Source of the DNA: Saccoglossus kowalevskii
Taxonomy: Eukaryota; Hemichordata; Enteropneusta; Harrimaniidae
NCBI RefSeq assembly: GCF_000003605.2
Contig: NW_003145698.1
Span: forward strand, 1 to 64,000
Direction: 5' to 3'
Length of the DNA stretch: 64,000 bases
Numbering within the stretch: the first letter of the stretch is position 1; every line of letters starts with the position of its first letter. Shown here piece by piece: positions 27,181 through 40,430 of this stretch. The notes under the pieces were generated by a model, which saw only the letters and a program-made list of their open reading frames with translations, made no database searches and was not told the origin of the DNA. The position numbers and the translations under genes were made by a program.

Positions 27181-28780
27181 GATAGTGCCAATACTGTCGC
27201 CCTGTCTATCAAACAATAGAGATGCAGGCCAGTGCCAATACTGTCACCCTGTCCATCAAACAATAGAGATGTGGGATAGTGCCAATACTGTCACCCTGTC
27301 TATCAAACAATACAGATGTAGGATAGTGCCAAAACTGTCACCCTGTCTATCAAACAATAGAGGTGTAGGCTAGTGCCAATACTGTCACCCTGTCTATCAA
27401 ACAATAGAGATGTAGGATAGTGCTAAAACTGTCACCCTGTCTATCAAACAATAGAGATGTAGGATAGTGCCAAAACTGTCACCCTGTCTATCCAACAATA
27501 GAGATGTAGGCTAGTGCCAATGGTATCACCCTGTCTATCAAACAATAGAGATGTAGGCTAGTGCCAAAACTGTCACCCTGTCTATCAAACAATAGAGATG
27601 TAGGATAGTGCCAATACTGTCACCCTGTCTATCAAACAATAGAGATGTAGGATAGTGCCAAAACTGTCACCCTGTCTATCAAACAATAGAGGTGTAGGCT
27701 AGTGCCAATGGTATCACCCTGTCTATCCAACAATATACATGTAGGATAGTGCCAAAACTGTCACCCTGTCTATCAAACAATAGAGATGTAGGATAGTGCC
27801 AATACTGTCACCCTGTCTATCAAACAATAGAGATGTAGGCTAGTGCCAATGGTATCACCCTGTCTATCAAACAATAGAGATGTAGGATAGTGCCAATACT
27901 GTCACCGTGTCTATCAAACAATAGAGATGTAGACTAGTGCCAATACTGTCACCCTGTCTATCAAACAATATAGATGTAGGATAGTGCCAAAACTGTCACC
28001 CTGTCTATCAAACAATAGAGATGTAGGATAGTGCCAATACTGTCACCCTGTCTATCAAACAATAGAGATGTAGGCTAGTGCCAATGGTATCACCCTGTCT
28101 ATCAAACAATACAGATGTAGGATAGTGCCAATACTGTCACCATGTCTATCAAACAATAGAGATGTAGGATAGTGCCAAAACTGTCACCCTGTCTATCAAA
28201 CAATAGAGGTGTAGGCTAGTGCCAATGGTATCACCCTGTCTATCCAACAATATAGATGTAGGATAGTGCCAATACTGTCACCCTGTCTATCCCACAATAT
28301 AGATGTAGGATAGTGCCAAAACTGTCACCCTGTCTATCAAACAATAGAAATGTAGGCTAGTGCCAATACTGTCACCCTGTCTATCAAACAATAGAGATGT
28401 ACGATAGTGCCAATACTGTCACCCTGTCTATCAAACAATAGAGGTGTAGGCTAGTGCCAATACTGTCACCCTGTCTATCAAACAATAGAGATGTAGACTA
28501 GTGCCAAAACTGTCACCCTGTCTATCAAACAATAGAGATGTAGGCTAGTGCCAATACTGTCACCCTGTCTATCAAACAATAGAGATGTAGGCTAGTGCCA
28601 ATACTGTCACCCTGTCTATCAAACAATAGAGATGTAGGATAGTGCCAATACTGTCACCCTGTCTATCAAACAATACAGATGTAGGATAGTGCCAAAACTG
28701 TCACCCTGTCTATCAAACAATAGAGGTGTAGGCTAGTGCCAATACTGTCACCCTGTCTATCAAACAATAGAGATGTAGGA
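27181..28780. repeat. C/D-type satellite domain
   Basis: A mixture of D-like copies (GTGCTAAAAC near 27,420; G37C) and C-like copies (TGGTATC alternating with T10A). A TATCCCACAATATAG unit at about 28,288 recurs at 45,209 (offset 16,921 bp, one base more than 360 units), and the flanks also correspond. From 27,185 to 27,373 three stop-removing variants happen to follow each other; I regard the resulting open frame as chance. Confidence 0.78.
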
Positions 28781-31160
28781 TAGTGCCAATACTTTCACCC
28801 TGTCTATCAAACAATAGAGGTGTAGGCTAGTGCCAATACTGTCACCCTGTCTATCAAACAATAGAGATGTAGACAAGTGCCAATACTGTCACCCTGTCTA
28901 TCAAACAATATAGATGTAGGATAGTGCCAAAACTGTCACCCTGTCTATCCAACAATAGAGATGTAGGATAGTGCCAATACTGTTACCCTGTCTATCCAAC
29001 AATAGAGATGTAGGATAGTGCCAATACTGTCACCCTGTCTATCCAACAATAGAGATGTATGATAGTGCCAATACTGTCACCCTGTCTATCAAACAATAGA
29101 GATGCAGGCCAGTGCCAATACTGTCACCCTGTCTATCAAACAATAGAGATGTAGGATAGTGCCAATACTGTCACCCTGTCTATCAAACAATACAGATGTA
29201 GGATAGTGCCAATACTGTCACCCTGTATATCAAACAATAGAGATGTAGGATAGTGCCAATACTGTCACCCTGTCTATCAAACAATACAGATGTAGGATAG
29301 TGCCAATACTGTCACCCTGTCTATCAAACAATAGAGGTGTAGGCTAGTGCCAATACTGTCACCCTGTCTATCAAACAATAGAGATGTAGACTAGTGCCAA
29401 AACTGTCACCCTGTCTATCAAACAATAGAGATGTAGGGTAGTGCCAATACTGTCACCCTGTCTATCAAACATTAGAGATGTAGGCTAGTGCCAATATTGT
29501 CACCCTGTCTATCAAACAATAGAGATGTAGGATAGTGCCAATACTGTCACCCTGTCTATCAAACAATACAGATGTAGGATAGTGCCATAACTGTCACCCT
29601 GTCTATCAAACAATAGAGGTGTAGGCTAGTGCCAATACTGTCACCCTGTCTATCAAACAATAGAGATGTAGGATAGTGCCAAAACTGTCACCCTGTCTAT
29701 CCAACAATAGAGATGTAGGCTAGTGCCAATGGTATCACCCTGTCTATCAAACAATAGAGATGTAGGCTAGTGCCAAAACTGTCACCCTGTCTATCAAACA
29801 ATAGAGATGTAGGATAGTGCCAATACTGTCACCCTGTCTATCAAACAATACAGATGTAGGATAGTGTCAATACTGTCACCCTGTCTATCAAACAATAGAG
29901 ATGTAGGATAGTGCCAATACTGTCACCCTGTCTATCAAACAATACAGATGTAGGATAGTGCCAAAACTGTCACCCTGTCTATCAAACAATAGAGGTGTAG
30001 GCTAGTGCCAATACTGTCACCCTGTCTATCAAACAATAGAGATGTAGGATAGTGCTAAAACTGTCACCCTGTCTATCAAACAATAGAGATGTAGGATAGT
30101 GCCAAAACTGTCACCCTGTCTATCCAACAATAGAGATGTAGGCTAGTGCCAATGGTATCACCCTGTCTATCAAACAATAGAGATGTAGGCTAGTGCCAAA
30201 ACTGTCACCCTGTCTATCAAACAATAGAGATGTAGGATAGTGCCAATACTGTCACCCTGTCTATCAAACAATACAGATGTACGATAGTGCCAATACTGTC
30301 ACCCTGTCTATCAAACAATAGAGATGTAGGATAGTGCCAATACTGTCACCCTGTCTATCAAACAATAGAGATGTAGGCTAGTGCCAATACTGTCACCATG
30401 TCTATCAAACAATAGAGATGTAGGATAGTGCTAAAACTGTCACCCTGTCTATCAAACAATAGAGATGTAGGATAGTGCCAAAACTGTCACCCTGTCTATC
30501 CAACAATAGAGATGTAGGCTAGTGCCAATGGTATCACCCTGTCTATCAAACAATAGAGATGTAGGCTAGTGCCAAAACTGTCACCCTGTCTATCAAACAA
30601 TAGAGATGTAGGATAGTGCCAATACTGTCACCCTGTCTATCAAACAATACAGATGTACGATAGTGCCAATACTGTCACCCTGTCTATCAAACAATAGAGA
30701 TGTAGGATAGTGCCAATACTGTCACCCTGTCTATCAAACAATAGAGATGTAGGCTAGTGCCAATACTGTCACCATGTCTATCAAACAATAGAGATGTAGG
30801 ATAGTGCCAAAACTGTCACCCTGTCTATCAAACAATAGAGGTGTAGGCTAGTGCCAATGGTATCACCCTGTCTATCCAACAATATAGATGTAGGATAGTG
30901 CCAATACTGTCACCCTGTCTATCAAACAATAGAGATGTAGGATAGTGCCAAAACTGTCACCCTGTCTATCAAACAATAGAGGTGTAGGCTAGTGCCAATG
31001 GTATCACCCTGTCTATCCAACAATATAGATGTAGGATAGTGCCAATACTATCACCCTGTCAATCAAACAATAGAGATGTAGGATAGTGCCAATACTGTCA
31101 TCCTGTCTATCAAACAATAGAGGTGTAGGCTAGTGCCAATACTGTCACCCTGTCTATCAA
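28781..31160. repeat. D-type satellite domain, second copy, with an 8-unit tandem duplication
   Basis: An AGACAAGTGCC unit (28,871) and a GTTACCCTG unit (28,982) are shared with 2,871/2,982 and 59,331/59,442. The CAAACATTAG and CATAACTG tags follow at 29,466 and 29,586. GTGCTAAAAC at 30,054 and 30,430, and GTACGATAG at about 30,280 and 30,656, are each 376 bp apart. That shows a local 8-unit tandem duplication covering about 30.05-30.8 kb. Confidence 0.85.
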
Positions 31161-31400
31161 ACAATAGAGATGTAGATAGTGCCAAAACTGTCACCCTGTC
31201 TGTCAAACAAAAGAAATGTAGCTAGTGCCAATACTGTCACCCTGTTCTATCAACAATAGAGATGTAGGATAGTGCCAATACTGTCAGCCGGTCAATCCAA
31301 CAATAGAGACATAGGTTAGTGCCAATGGTATCACCCTGTCTATCAAACAAATAGAGATGTATGATAGTGCCAATACTGTCAGACGGTCAATCAAACAAAT
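31161..31400. repeat. Indel cluster with mixed gains and losses
   Basis: At least six single-base changes fall in 240 bp. Losses include GTAGATAG, GTAGCTAG and CAACAATAG. Gains include CTGTTCTATC and two CAAACAAATAG units. The matching E-type stretch near 36,180-36,290 is clean over the same units. Most changes involve short homopolymers, as at 10.7 and 12.8 kb. Confidence 0.8.
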
Positions 31401-33560
31401 AGAGATGCAGGCCAGTGCCAATACTGTCACCCTGTGTATCAAACAATAGAGGTGTAGGCTAGTGCCAAAACTGTCACCATGTCTATCAAACAATAGAGAT
31501 GTAGACTAGTGCCAAAACTGTCCCCCTGTCTATCAAACAATAGAGATGTAGGATAGTGCCAATACTGTCACCCTGTCTATCAAACAATAGAGATGTAGGC
31601 TAGTGCCAATGGTATCACCCTGTCTATCAAACAATAGAGATGTAGACTAGTGCCAAAACTGTCACCCTGTCTATCAAACAATAGAGATGCAGGCCAGTGC
31701 CAATACTGTCACCCTGTCTATCAAACAATAGAGATGTAGGATAGTGCCAATACTGTAACCCTGTCTATCAAACAATAGAGATGTAGGCTAGTGCCAAAAC
31801 TGTCACCCTGTCTATCAAACAAAAGAGACCTAGGCTAGTGCCAATGGTATCACCCTGTCTATCAAACAATAGAGATGTAGGATAGTGCCAATACTGTCAG
31901 CCGGTCAATCCAACAATAGAGGTGTAGGTTAGTGCCAATGGGATCACCCTGTCTATCAAACAATAGAGATGTAGGCTAGTGCCAATACTGTCACCCAGTC
32001 TATCAAACAATAGAGATGTAGGCTAGTGCCAATGGTATCACCCTGTCTATCAAACAATAGAGATGTAGACTAGTGCCAAAACTGTCACCCTGTCTATCAA
32101 ACAATAGAGATGCAGGCCAGTGCCAATACTGTCACCCTGTCTATCAAACAATAGAGATGTAGGATAGTGCCAATACTGTAACCCTGTCTATCAAACAATA
32201 GAGATGTAGGCTAGTGCCAAAACTGTCACCCTGTCTATCAAACAAAAGAGACCTAGGCTAGTGCCAATGGTATCACCCTGTCTATCAAACAATAGAGATG
32301 TAGGATAGTGCCAATACTGTCAGCCGGTCAATCCAACAATAGAGGTGTAGGTTAGTGCCAATGGGATCACCCTGTCTATCAAACAATAGAGATGTAGGCT
32401 AGTGCCAATACTGTCACCCAGTCTATCAAACAATAGAGATGTAGGATAGTGTCAATACTGTCACCCAGTCTATCAAACAATAGAGGTGTAGGATAGTGCC
32501 AATACTGTCACCCTGTCTATCAAACAATAGAGATGTAGGCTAGTGCCAATACTGTCACCATGTCTATCACACAATAGGTGATGTAGGCTAGTGCCAATAC
32601 TTTCACCCTGTCTATCCAACAATATAGATGTAGGATAGTGCCAATACTGTCACCCTGTCTATCAAACAATAGAGATGTAGGCTAGCGCCAAAACTGTCAC
32701 CCTGTCAACCCAACAATAGAGGTGTAGGCTAGTGCCAATGGTATCACCCTGTCTATCAAACAAATAGAGATGTAGGCTAGTGCCAATACTGTCACCCTGT
32801 CTATCAACAATAGAGATGCAGGCCAGTGCCAATACTGTCACCCTGTCAATCCAACAATAGAGGTGTAGGCTAGTGCCAATGGTATCACCCTGTCTATCAA
32901 ACAATAGAGATGTAGACTAGTGCCAATACTGTCACCCTGTCTATCAAACAATAGAGGTGTAGGCTAGTGCCAATGGTATCACCCTGTCTATCAAACAATA
33001 GAGATGTAGGCTAGTGCCAATACTGTCACCCTGTCTATCAAACAATAGAGATGCAGGCCAGTGCCAATACCGTCACCCTGTCAATCCAACAATAGACGTG
33101 TAGGCTAGTGCCAAAACTGTCACCCTGTCTATCAAACAATAGAGATGCAGGCTAGTGCCAATACTGTCACCCTGTCTATCAGACAATAGAGATGCAGGCC
33201 AGTGCCAATACTGTCACTCTGTCTATCAAACAATAGAGATGTAGGCTAGTGCCAATACTGTCACCCAGTCTATCAAACAATAGAGATGTAGGATAGTGCC
33301 AATACTGTCACCCTGTCTATCAAACAATAGAGGTGTAGGATAGTGTCAATACTGTCACCCAGTCTATCAAACAATAGAGGTGTAGGATAGTGCCAATACT
33401 GTCACCCTGTCTATCAAACAATAGAGATGTAGGCTAGTGCCAATACTGTCACCATGTCTATCACACAATAGTGATGTAGCTAGTGCCAATACTTTCACCC
33501 TGTCTATCCAACAATATAGATGTAGGATAGTGCCAATACTGTCACCCTGTCTATCAAACA
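31401..33560. repeat. E-type satellite domain, third occurrence, with a 9-unit tandem duplication
   Basis: It matches 24.3-25.8 kb. The AAAAGAGACC tag occurs twice (31,821 and 32,244), as does CAGCCGG (31,898 and 32,321), each pair 423 bp or 9 units apart, so one block was duplicated only in this copy. The GTCCCCCTG tag (31,520) recurs at 36,361, 4,841 bp or 103 units away. Single-base irregularities occur near 32,762 (gain), 32,808 (loss) and 33,470-33,480 (two losses, damaging a 48-bp marker unit). Confidence 0.85.
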
Positions 33561-34609
33561 ATAGAGATGTAGACTAGTGCCAATACTGTCACCCTGTCTA
33601 TCAAACAATAGAGATGTAGGATAGTGCCAATACTGTCACCCTGTCTATCAAACAATAGAGGTGTAGGCTAGTGCCAATACTGTCACCCTGTCTATCAAAC
33701 AATAGAGATGTAGACTAGTGCCAATACTGTCACCCTGTCTATCAAACAATAGAGGTGTAGGCTAGTGCCAATACTGTCACCCTGTCTATCAAACAATAGA
33801 GATGTAGGCTAGTGCCAATACTGTCACCCTGTCTATCAAACAATAGAGATGTAGGATAGTGCCAATACTGTCACCCTGTCTATCAAACAATACAGATGTA
33901 CGATAGTGCCAATACTGTCACCCTGTCTATCAAACAATAGAGATGTAGGCTAGTGCCAATACTGTCACCCTGTCTATCAAACAATAGAGATGTAGGATAG
34001 TGCCAATACTGTCACCCTGTCTATCAAACAATACAGATGTAGGATAGTGCCAATACTGTCACCCTGTCTATCAAACAACAGAGATGTAGACTAGTGCCAA
34101 TACTGTCACCCTGTCTATCAAACAATACAGATGTAGGCTAGTGCCAATACTGTCACCCTGTCTATCAAACAATAGAAATGTAGGCTAGTGCCAATACTGT
34201 CACCCTGTCTATCAAACAATAGAGATGTAGGCTAGTGCCAATACTGTCACCCTGTCTATCAAACAATAGAGATGTAGGCTAGTGCCAATAATGTCACCCT
34301 GTCTATCAAACAATAGAGGTGTAGGCTAGTACCAATACTGTCACCCTGTCTATCAAACAATAGAGATGTAGGATAGTGCCAATACTGTCACCCTGTCTAT
34401 CAAACAATAGAGATGTAGAATAGTGCCAATACTGTCACCCTGTCTATCAAACAATAGAGATGTAGGATAGTGCCAATACTGTCACCCTGTCTATCAAACA
34501 ATAGATGTGTAGGCTAGTGCCAATACTGTCACCCTGTCTATCCAACAATATAGATGTAGGATAGTGCCAATACTGTCACCCTGTCTATCAAACAATATAG
34601 ATGTAGGAT
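33561..34609. repeat. Near-consensus satellite stretch
   Basis: About 22 units lie close to the consensus, differing mainly at G37C, G46A, C47A and A40G, with no TGGTATC, C16A or G14T units. It is one of the plainest stretches in the window and could be a recently homogenised patch. Nothing else is visible in it. Confidence 0.75.
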
Positions 34610-35700
34610 AGTGCCAATACTGTCACCCTGTCTATCAAACAATAGAGATGTAGACTAGTGCCAATACTGTCACCCTGTCTATCAAACAATAGAGGTGTAG
34701 GCTAGTGCCAATACTTTCACCCTGTCTATCAAACAATAGAGATGTAGACTAGTGCCAATACTGTCACCCTGTCTATCCAACAATAGAGATGTAGGATAGT
34801 GCCAATACTTTCACCCTGTCTATCCAACAATAGAGGTGTAGGATAGTGCCAATACTGTCACCCTGTCTATCAAACAATAGAGATGCAGGCCAGTGCCAAT
34901 ACTGTCACCCTGTCTATCAAACAATAGAGATGTAGGCTAGTGCCAATACTTTCACCCTGTCTATCAAACAATAGAGATGTAGACTAGTGCCAATACTGTC
35001 ACCCTGTCTATCAAACAATAGAGATGCAGGCCAGTGCCAATACTGTCACCCTGTCTATCAAACAATAGAGATGTAGGCTAGTGCCAATACTTTCACCCTG
35101 TCTATCAAACAATAGAGATGTAGGCTAGTGCCAATACTGTCACCCTGTCTATCAAACAATAGAGATGTAGGATAGTGCCAATACTGTCACGCTGTCTATC
35201 AAACAATAGAGATGCAGGCCAGTGCCAATACTGTCACCCTGTCTATCAAACAATAGAGATGTAGGATAGTGCCAATACTGTCACCCTGTCTATCAAACAA
35301 TAGAGATGCAGGCCAGTGCCAATACTGTCACCCTGTCTATCAAACAATAGAGATGTAGGCTAGTGCCAATACTTTCACCCTGTCTATCAAACAATAGAGG
35401 TGTAGGCTAGTGCCAATACTGTCACCCTGTCTATCAAACAATAGAGATGTAGACTAGTGCCAATACTGTCACCCTGTCTATCAAACAATAGAGGTGTAGG
35501 CTAGTGCCAATACTTTCACCCTGTCTATCAAACAATAGAGATGTAGACTAGTGCCAATACTGTCACCCTGTCTATCAAACAATAGAGATGTAGGCTAGTG
35601 CCAATACTTTCACCCTGTCTATCAAACAATAGAGGTGTAGGCTAGTGCCAATACTGTCACCCTGTCTATCAAACAATAGAGATGTAGACTAGTGCCAATA
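34610..35700. repeat. A-type satellite block, copy of 2.03-2.87 kb
   Basis: From about 34,610 to 35,453 this block follows 2,030-2,873 at a constant offset of 32,580 bp. The only differences I noticed are a G in CACGCTGTC (near 35,191) and AGACTAG here in place of AGACAAG at the downstream end. It sits between near-consensus and E-type sequence. The same block also matches part of the 4.4-4.8 kb copy. Confidence 0.85.
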
Positions 35701-38700
35701 CTGTCACCCTGTGTATCAAACAATAGAGATGCAGGCCAGTGCCAATACTGTCACCCTGTCTATCAAACAATAGAGATGTAGGATAGTGCCAAAACTGTCA
35801 CCCTGTCTATCAAACAATAGAGATGTAGACTAGTGCCAAAACTGTCACCCTGTCTATCAAACAATAGAGATGTATGATAGTGCCAATACTGTCACCCTGT
35901 CTATCAAACAATAGAGATGTAGGCTAGTGCCAATGGTATCACCCTGTCTATCAAACAATAGAGATGTAGACTAGTGCCAAAACTGTCACCCTGTCTATCA
36001 AACAATAGAGATGCAGGCCAGTGCCAATACAGTCACCCTGTCTATCAAACAATAGAGATGTAGGATAGTGCCAATACTGTAACCCTATCTATCAAACAAT
36101 AGAGATGTAGGCTAGTGCCAAAACTGTCACCCTGTCTATCAAACAATAGAGACATAGGCTAGTGCCAATGGTATCACCCTGTCTATCAAACAATAGAGAT
36201 GTATGATAGTGCCAATACTGTCAGACGGTCAATCAAACAATAGAGATGCAGGCCAGTGCCAATACTGTCACCCTGTCTATCAAACAATAGAGGTGTAGGC
36301 TAGTGCCAAAACTGTCACCATGTCTATCAAACAATAGAGATGTAGACTAGTGCCAAAACTGTCCCCCTGTCTATCAAACAATAGAGATGTAGGATAGTGC
36401 CAATACTGTCACCCTGTCTATCAAACAATAGAGATGTAGGCTAGTGCCAATGGTATCACCCTGTCTATCAAACAATAGAGATGTAGACTAGTGCCAAAAC
36501 TGTCACCCTGTCTATCAAACAATAGAGATGCAGGCCAGTGCCAATACTGTCACCCTGTCTATCAAACAATAGAGATGTAGGATAGTGCCAATACTGTAAC
36601 CCTGTCTATCAAACAATAGAGATGTAGGCTAGTGCCAAAACTGTCACCCTGTCTATCAAACAATAGAGATGTAGACTAGTGCCAATACTGTCACCCTCTC
36701 TATCAAACAATAGAGATGTAGGCTAGTGCCAATGGTATCACCCTGTCTATCAAACAATAGAGAAGTAGACTAGTGCCAAAACTGTCACCCTGTCTATCAA
36801 ACAATAGAGATGCAGGCCAGTGCCAATACTGTCACCCTGTCTATCAAACAATAGAGATGTAGGATAGTGCCAATACTGTAACCCTGTCTATCAAACAATA
36901 GAGATGTAGGCTAGTGCCAAAACTGTCACCCTGTCTATCAAACAATAGAGACCTAGGCTAGTGCCAATGGTATCACCCTGTCTATCAAACAATAGAGATG
37001 TAGGATAGTGCCAATACTGTAACTCTGTCTATCAAACAATAGAGATGTAGACTAGTGCCAAAACTGTCACCCTGTCAACCCAACAATAGAGGTGTAGGCT
37101 AGTGCCAATGGTATCACCCTGTCTATCAAACAATAGAGATGTAGACTAGTGCCAATACTGTCACCCTGTCTATCAGACAATAGAGATGCAGGCCAGTGCC
37201 AATGGCATCACCCTGTCTATCAAACAATAGAGATGTAGGCTAGTGCCAATACTGTCACCCTGTCTATAAAACAATAGAGATGTAGACTAGTGCCAAAACT
37301 GTCACCCTGTCTATCAAACAATAGAGATGTAGGATAGTGCCAATGCTGTCACCCTGTCTATCAGACAATAGAGATGCAGGCCAGTGCCAATACTGTCACC
37401 CTGTCTATCAAACAATAGAGGTGTAGGCTAGTGCCAAAACTGTCACCCTGTCTATCAAACAATAGAGATGTAGACTAGTGCCACAACTGTCACCCTGTCT
37501 ATCAAACAATACAGATGTAGGATAGTGCCAATACTGTCACCCTGTCTATCAAACAATAGAGATGTAGGCTAGTGCCAATGGTATCACCCTGTCTATCAAA
37601 CAATAGAGATGTAGACTAGTGCCAAAACTGTCACCCTGTCTATCAAACAATAGAGATGCAGGCCAGTGCCAATACTGTCACCCTGTCTATCAAACAATAG
37701 AGATGTAGGATAGTGCCAATACTGTAACCCTGTCTATCAAACAATAGAGATGTAGGCTAGTGCCAAAACTGTCACCCTGTCTATCAAACAATAGAGACCT
37801 AGGCTAGTGCCAATGGTATCACCCTGTCTATCAAACAATAGAGATGTAGGATAGTGCCAATACTGTCACCCTGTCAATCCAACAATAAAGGTGTAGGCTA
37901 GTGCCAAAACTGTCACCCTGTCTATCAAACAATAGAGATGTAGACTAGTGCCAAAATTGTCACCCTGTCTATCAAACAATAGAGATGTAGGCTAGTGCCA
38001 ATGGTATCACCCTGTCTATCAAACAATAGAGATGTAGACTAGTGCCGAAAACTGTCACCCTGTCTATCAAACAATAGAGATGCAGGCCAGTGCCAATACT
38101 GTCACTCTGTCTATCAAACAATAGAGATGTAGGATAGTGCCAATACTGTAACTCTGTCTATCAAACAATAGAGATGTAGGCTAGTGCCAAAACTGTCACC
38201 CTGTCAACCCAACAATAGAGGTGTAGGCTAGTACCAATGGTATCACCCTGTCTATCAACAATAGAGATGTAGGCTAGTGCCAATACTGTCACCCTGTCTA
38301 TCAAACAATAGAGATGCAGGCCAGTGCCAATACTGTCACCCTGTCAATCCAACAATAGAGGTGTAGGCTAGTGCCAATGGTATCACCCTGTCTATCAAAC
38401 AATAGAGATGTAGACTAGTGCCAATACTGTCACCCTGTCTATCAGACAATAGAGATGCAGGCCAGTGCCAATGGCATCACCCTGTCTATCAAACAATAGA
38501 GATGTAGGCTAGTGCCAATACTGTCACCCTGTCTATCAAACAATAGAGATGTAGACTAGTGCCAAAACTGTCACCCTGTCTATCAAACAATAGAGATGTA
38601 GGATAGTGCCAATGCTGTCACCCTGTCTATCAAACAATAGAGATGCAGGCTAGTGCCAATGGTATCACCCTGTCTATCAAACAATAGAGATGTAGACTAG

Positions 38701-40430
38701 TGCCAAAACTGTCACCCTGTCTATCAAACAATAGAGATGCAGGCCAGTGCCAATACTGTCACCCTGTCTATCAAACAATAGAGATGTAGGATAGTGTCAA
38801 TACTGTAACCCTGTCGATCAAACAATAGAGATGTAGGCTAGTGCCAAAACTGTCACCCTGTCTATCAAACAATAGAGACATAGGCTAGTGCCAAAGGTAT
38901 CACCCTGTCTATCAAACAATAGATATGTAGGATAGTGCCAATACTGTCAGCCGGTCAATCAAACAATAGAGATGCAGGCCAGTGCCAATACTGTCACCCT
39001 GTCTATCAAACAATAGAGGTGTAGGCTAGTGCCAAAACTGTCACCATGTCTATCAAACAATAGAGATGTAGACTAGTGCCAAAACAGTCACCCTGTCTAT
39101 CAAACAATAGAGATGTAGGATAGTGCCAAAACTGTCACCCTGTCTATCAAACAATAGAGATGTAGGCTATTGCCAATGGTATCACCCTGTCTATCAAACA
39201 ATAGAGATGTAGACTAGTGCCAAAACTGTCACCCTGTCTATCAAACAATAGAGATGCAGGCCAGTGCCAATACTGTCACCCTGTCTATCAAACAATAGAG
39301 ATGTAGGATAGTGCCAATACTGTAACCCTGTCTATCAAACAATAGAGATGTAGGCTAGTGCCAAAACTGTCACCCTGTCTATCAAACAATAGACACCTAG
39401 GCTAGTGCCAATGGTATCACCCTGTCTATCAAACAATAGAGATGTAGGATAGTGCCAATACTGTCACCCTGTCAATCCAACAATAGAGGTGTAGGCTAGT
39501 GCCAAAACTGTCACCCTGTCTATCAAACAATAGAGATGTAGACTAGTGCCAAAACTGTCACCCTGTCTATCAAACAATAGAGATGTAGGCTAGTGCCAAT
39601 GGTATCACCCTGTCTATCAAACAATAGAGATGTAGACTAGTGCCAAAACTGTCACCCTGTCTATCAAACAATAGAGATGCAGGCCAGTGCCAATACTGTC
39701 ACCCTGTCTATCAAACAATAGAGATGTAGGATAGTGCCAATACTGTAACCCTGTCTATCAAACAATAGAGATGTAGGCTAGTGCCAAAACTGTCACCCTG
39801 TCTATCAAACAATAGAGACATAGGCTAGTGCCAATGGTATCACCCTGTCTATCAAACAATAGAGATGTAGGATAGTGCCAATACTGTAACCCTGTCTATC
39901 AAACAATAGAGATGTAGGCTAGTGCCAAAACTGTCACCCTGTCTATCAAACAATAGAGACCTAGGCTAGTGCCAATGGTATCACCCTGTCTATCAAACAA
40001 TAGAGATGTAAGATAGTGCCAATACTGTCACCCTGTCAATCCAACAATAGAGGTGTAGGCTAGTGCCAATGGGATCACCCTGTCTATCAAACAATAGAGA
40101 TGTAGGCTAGTGCCAATACTGTCACCCTGTCTATCAAACAATAGAGATGTAGGATAGTGCCAATACTGTCACCCTGTCTATCAAACAATAGAGGTGTAGG
40201 ATAGTGCCAATACTGTCACCCTGTCTATCAAACAATAGAGGTGTAGGATAGTGCCAATACTGTCACCCTGTCTATCAAACAATAGAGACATAGGCTAGTG
40301 CCAATACTGTCACCATGTCTATCCAACAATATAGATGTAGGATAGTGCCAATACTGTCACCCTGTCTATCAAACAATAAAGATGTAGGCTAGTGCCAAAA
40401 CTGTCACCTTGTCTATCCCAACAATAGAGA
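35701..40430. repeat. E-type satellite domain, fourth and largest later occurrence
   Basis: It carries C16A, GACATAGG, GACCTAGG and A30G units throughout. Its first part matches 16.8-17.1 kb (offset 19,229 bp) and 31.3-31.9 kb (offset 4,841 bp). A rare TGGCATC unit follows a GCAGGCC tag at 37,188 and again at 38,457, which is 1,269 bp or 27 units later. Isolated indels lie near 38,047 (gain), 38,257 (loss) and 40,418 (gain). Confidence 0.83.

Noticed and set aside
27185-27373. Forward open frame of 62 codons
   Set aside because: It starts at a GTG within an ordinary unit and stays open only because three units in a row carry different stop-removing variants (TAG to CAG, TGG and TAC). It is plain satellite sequence.
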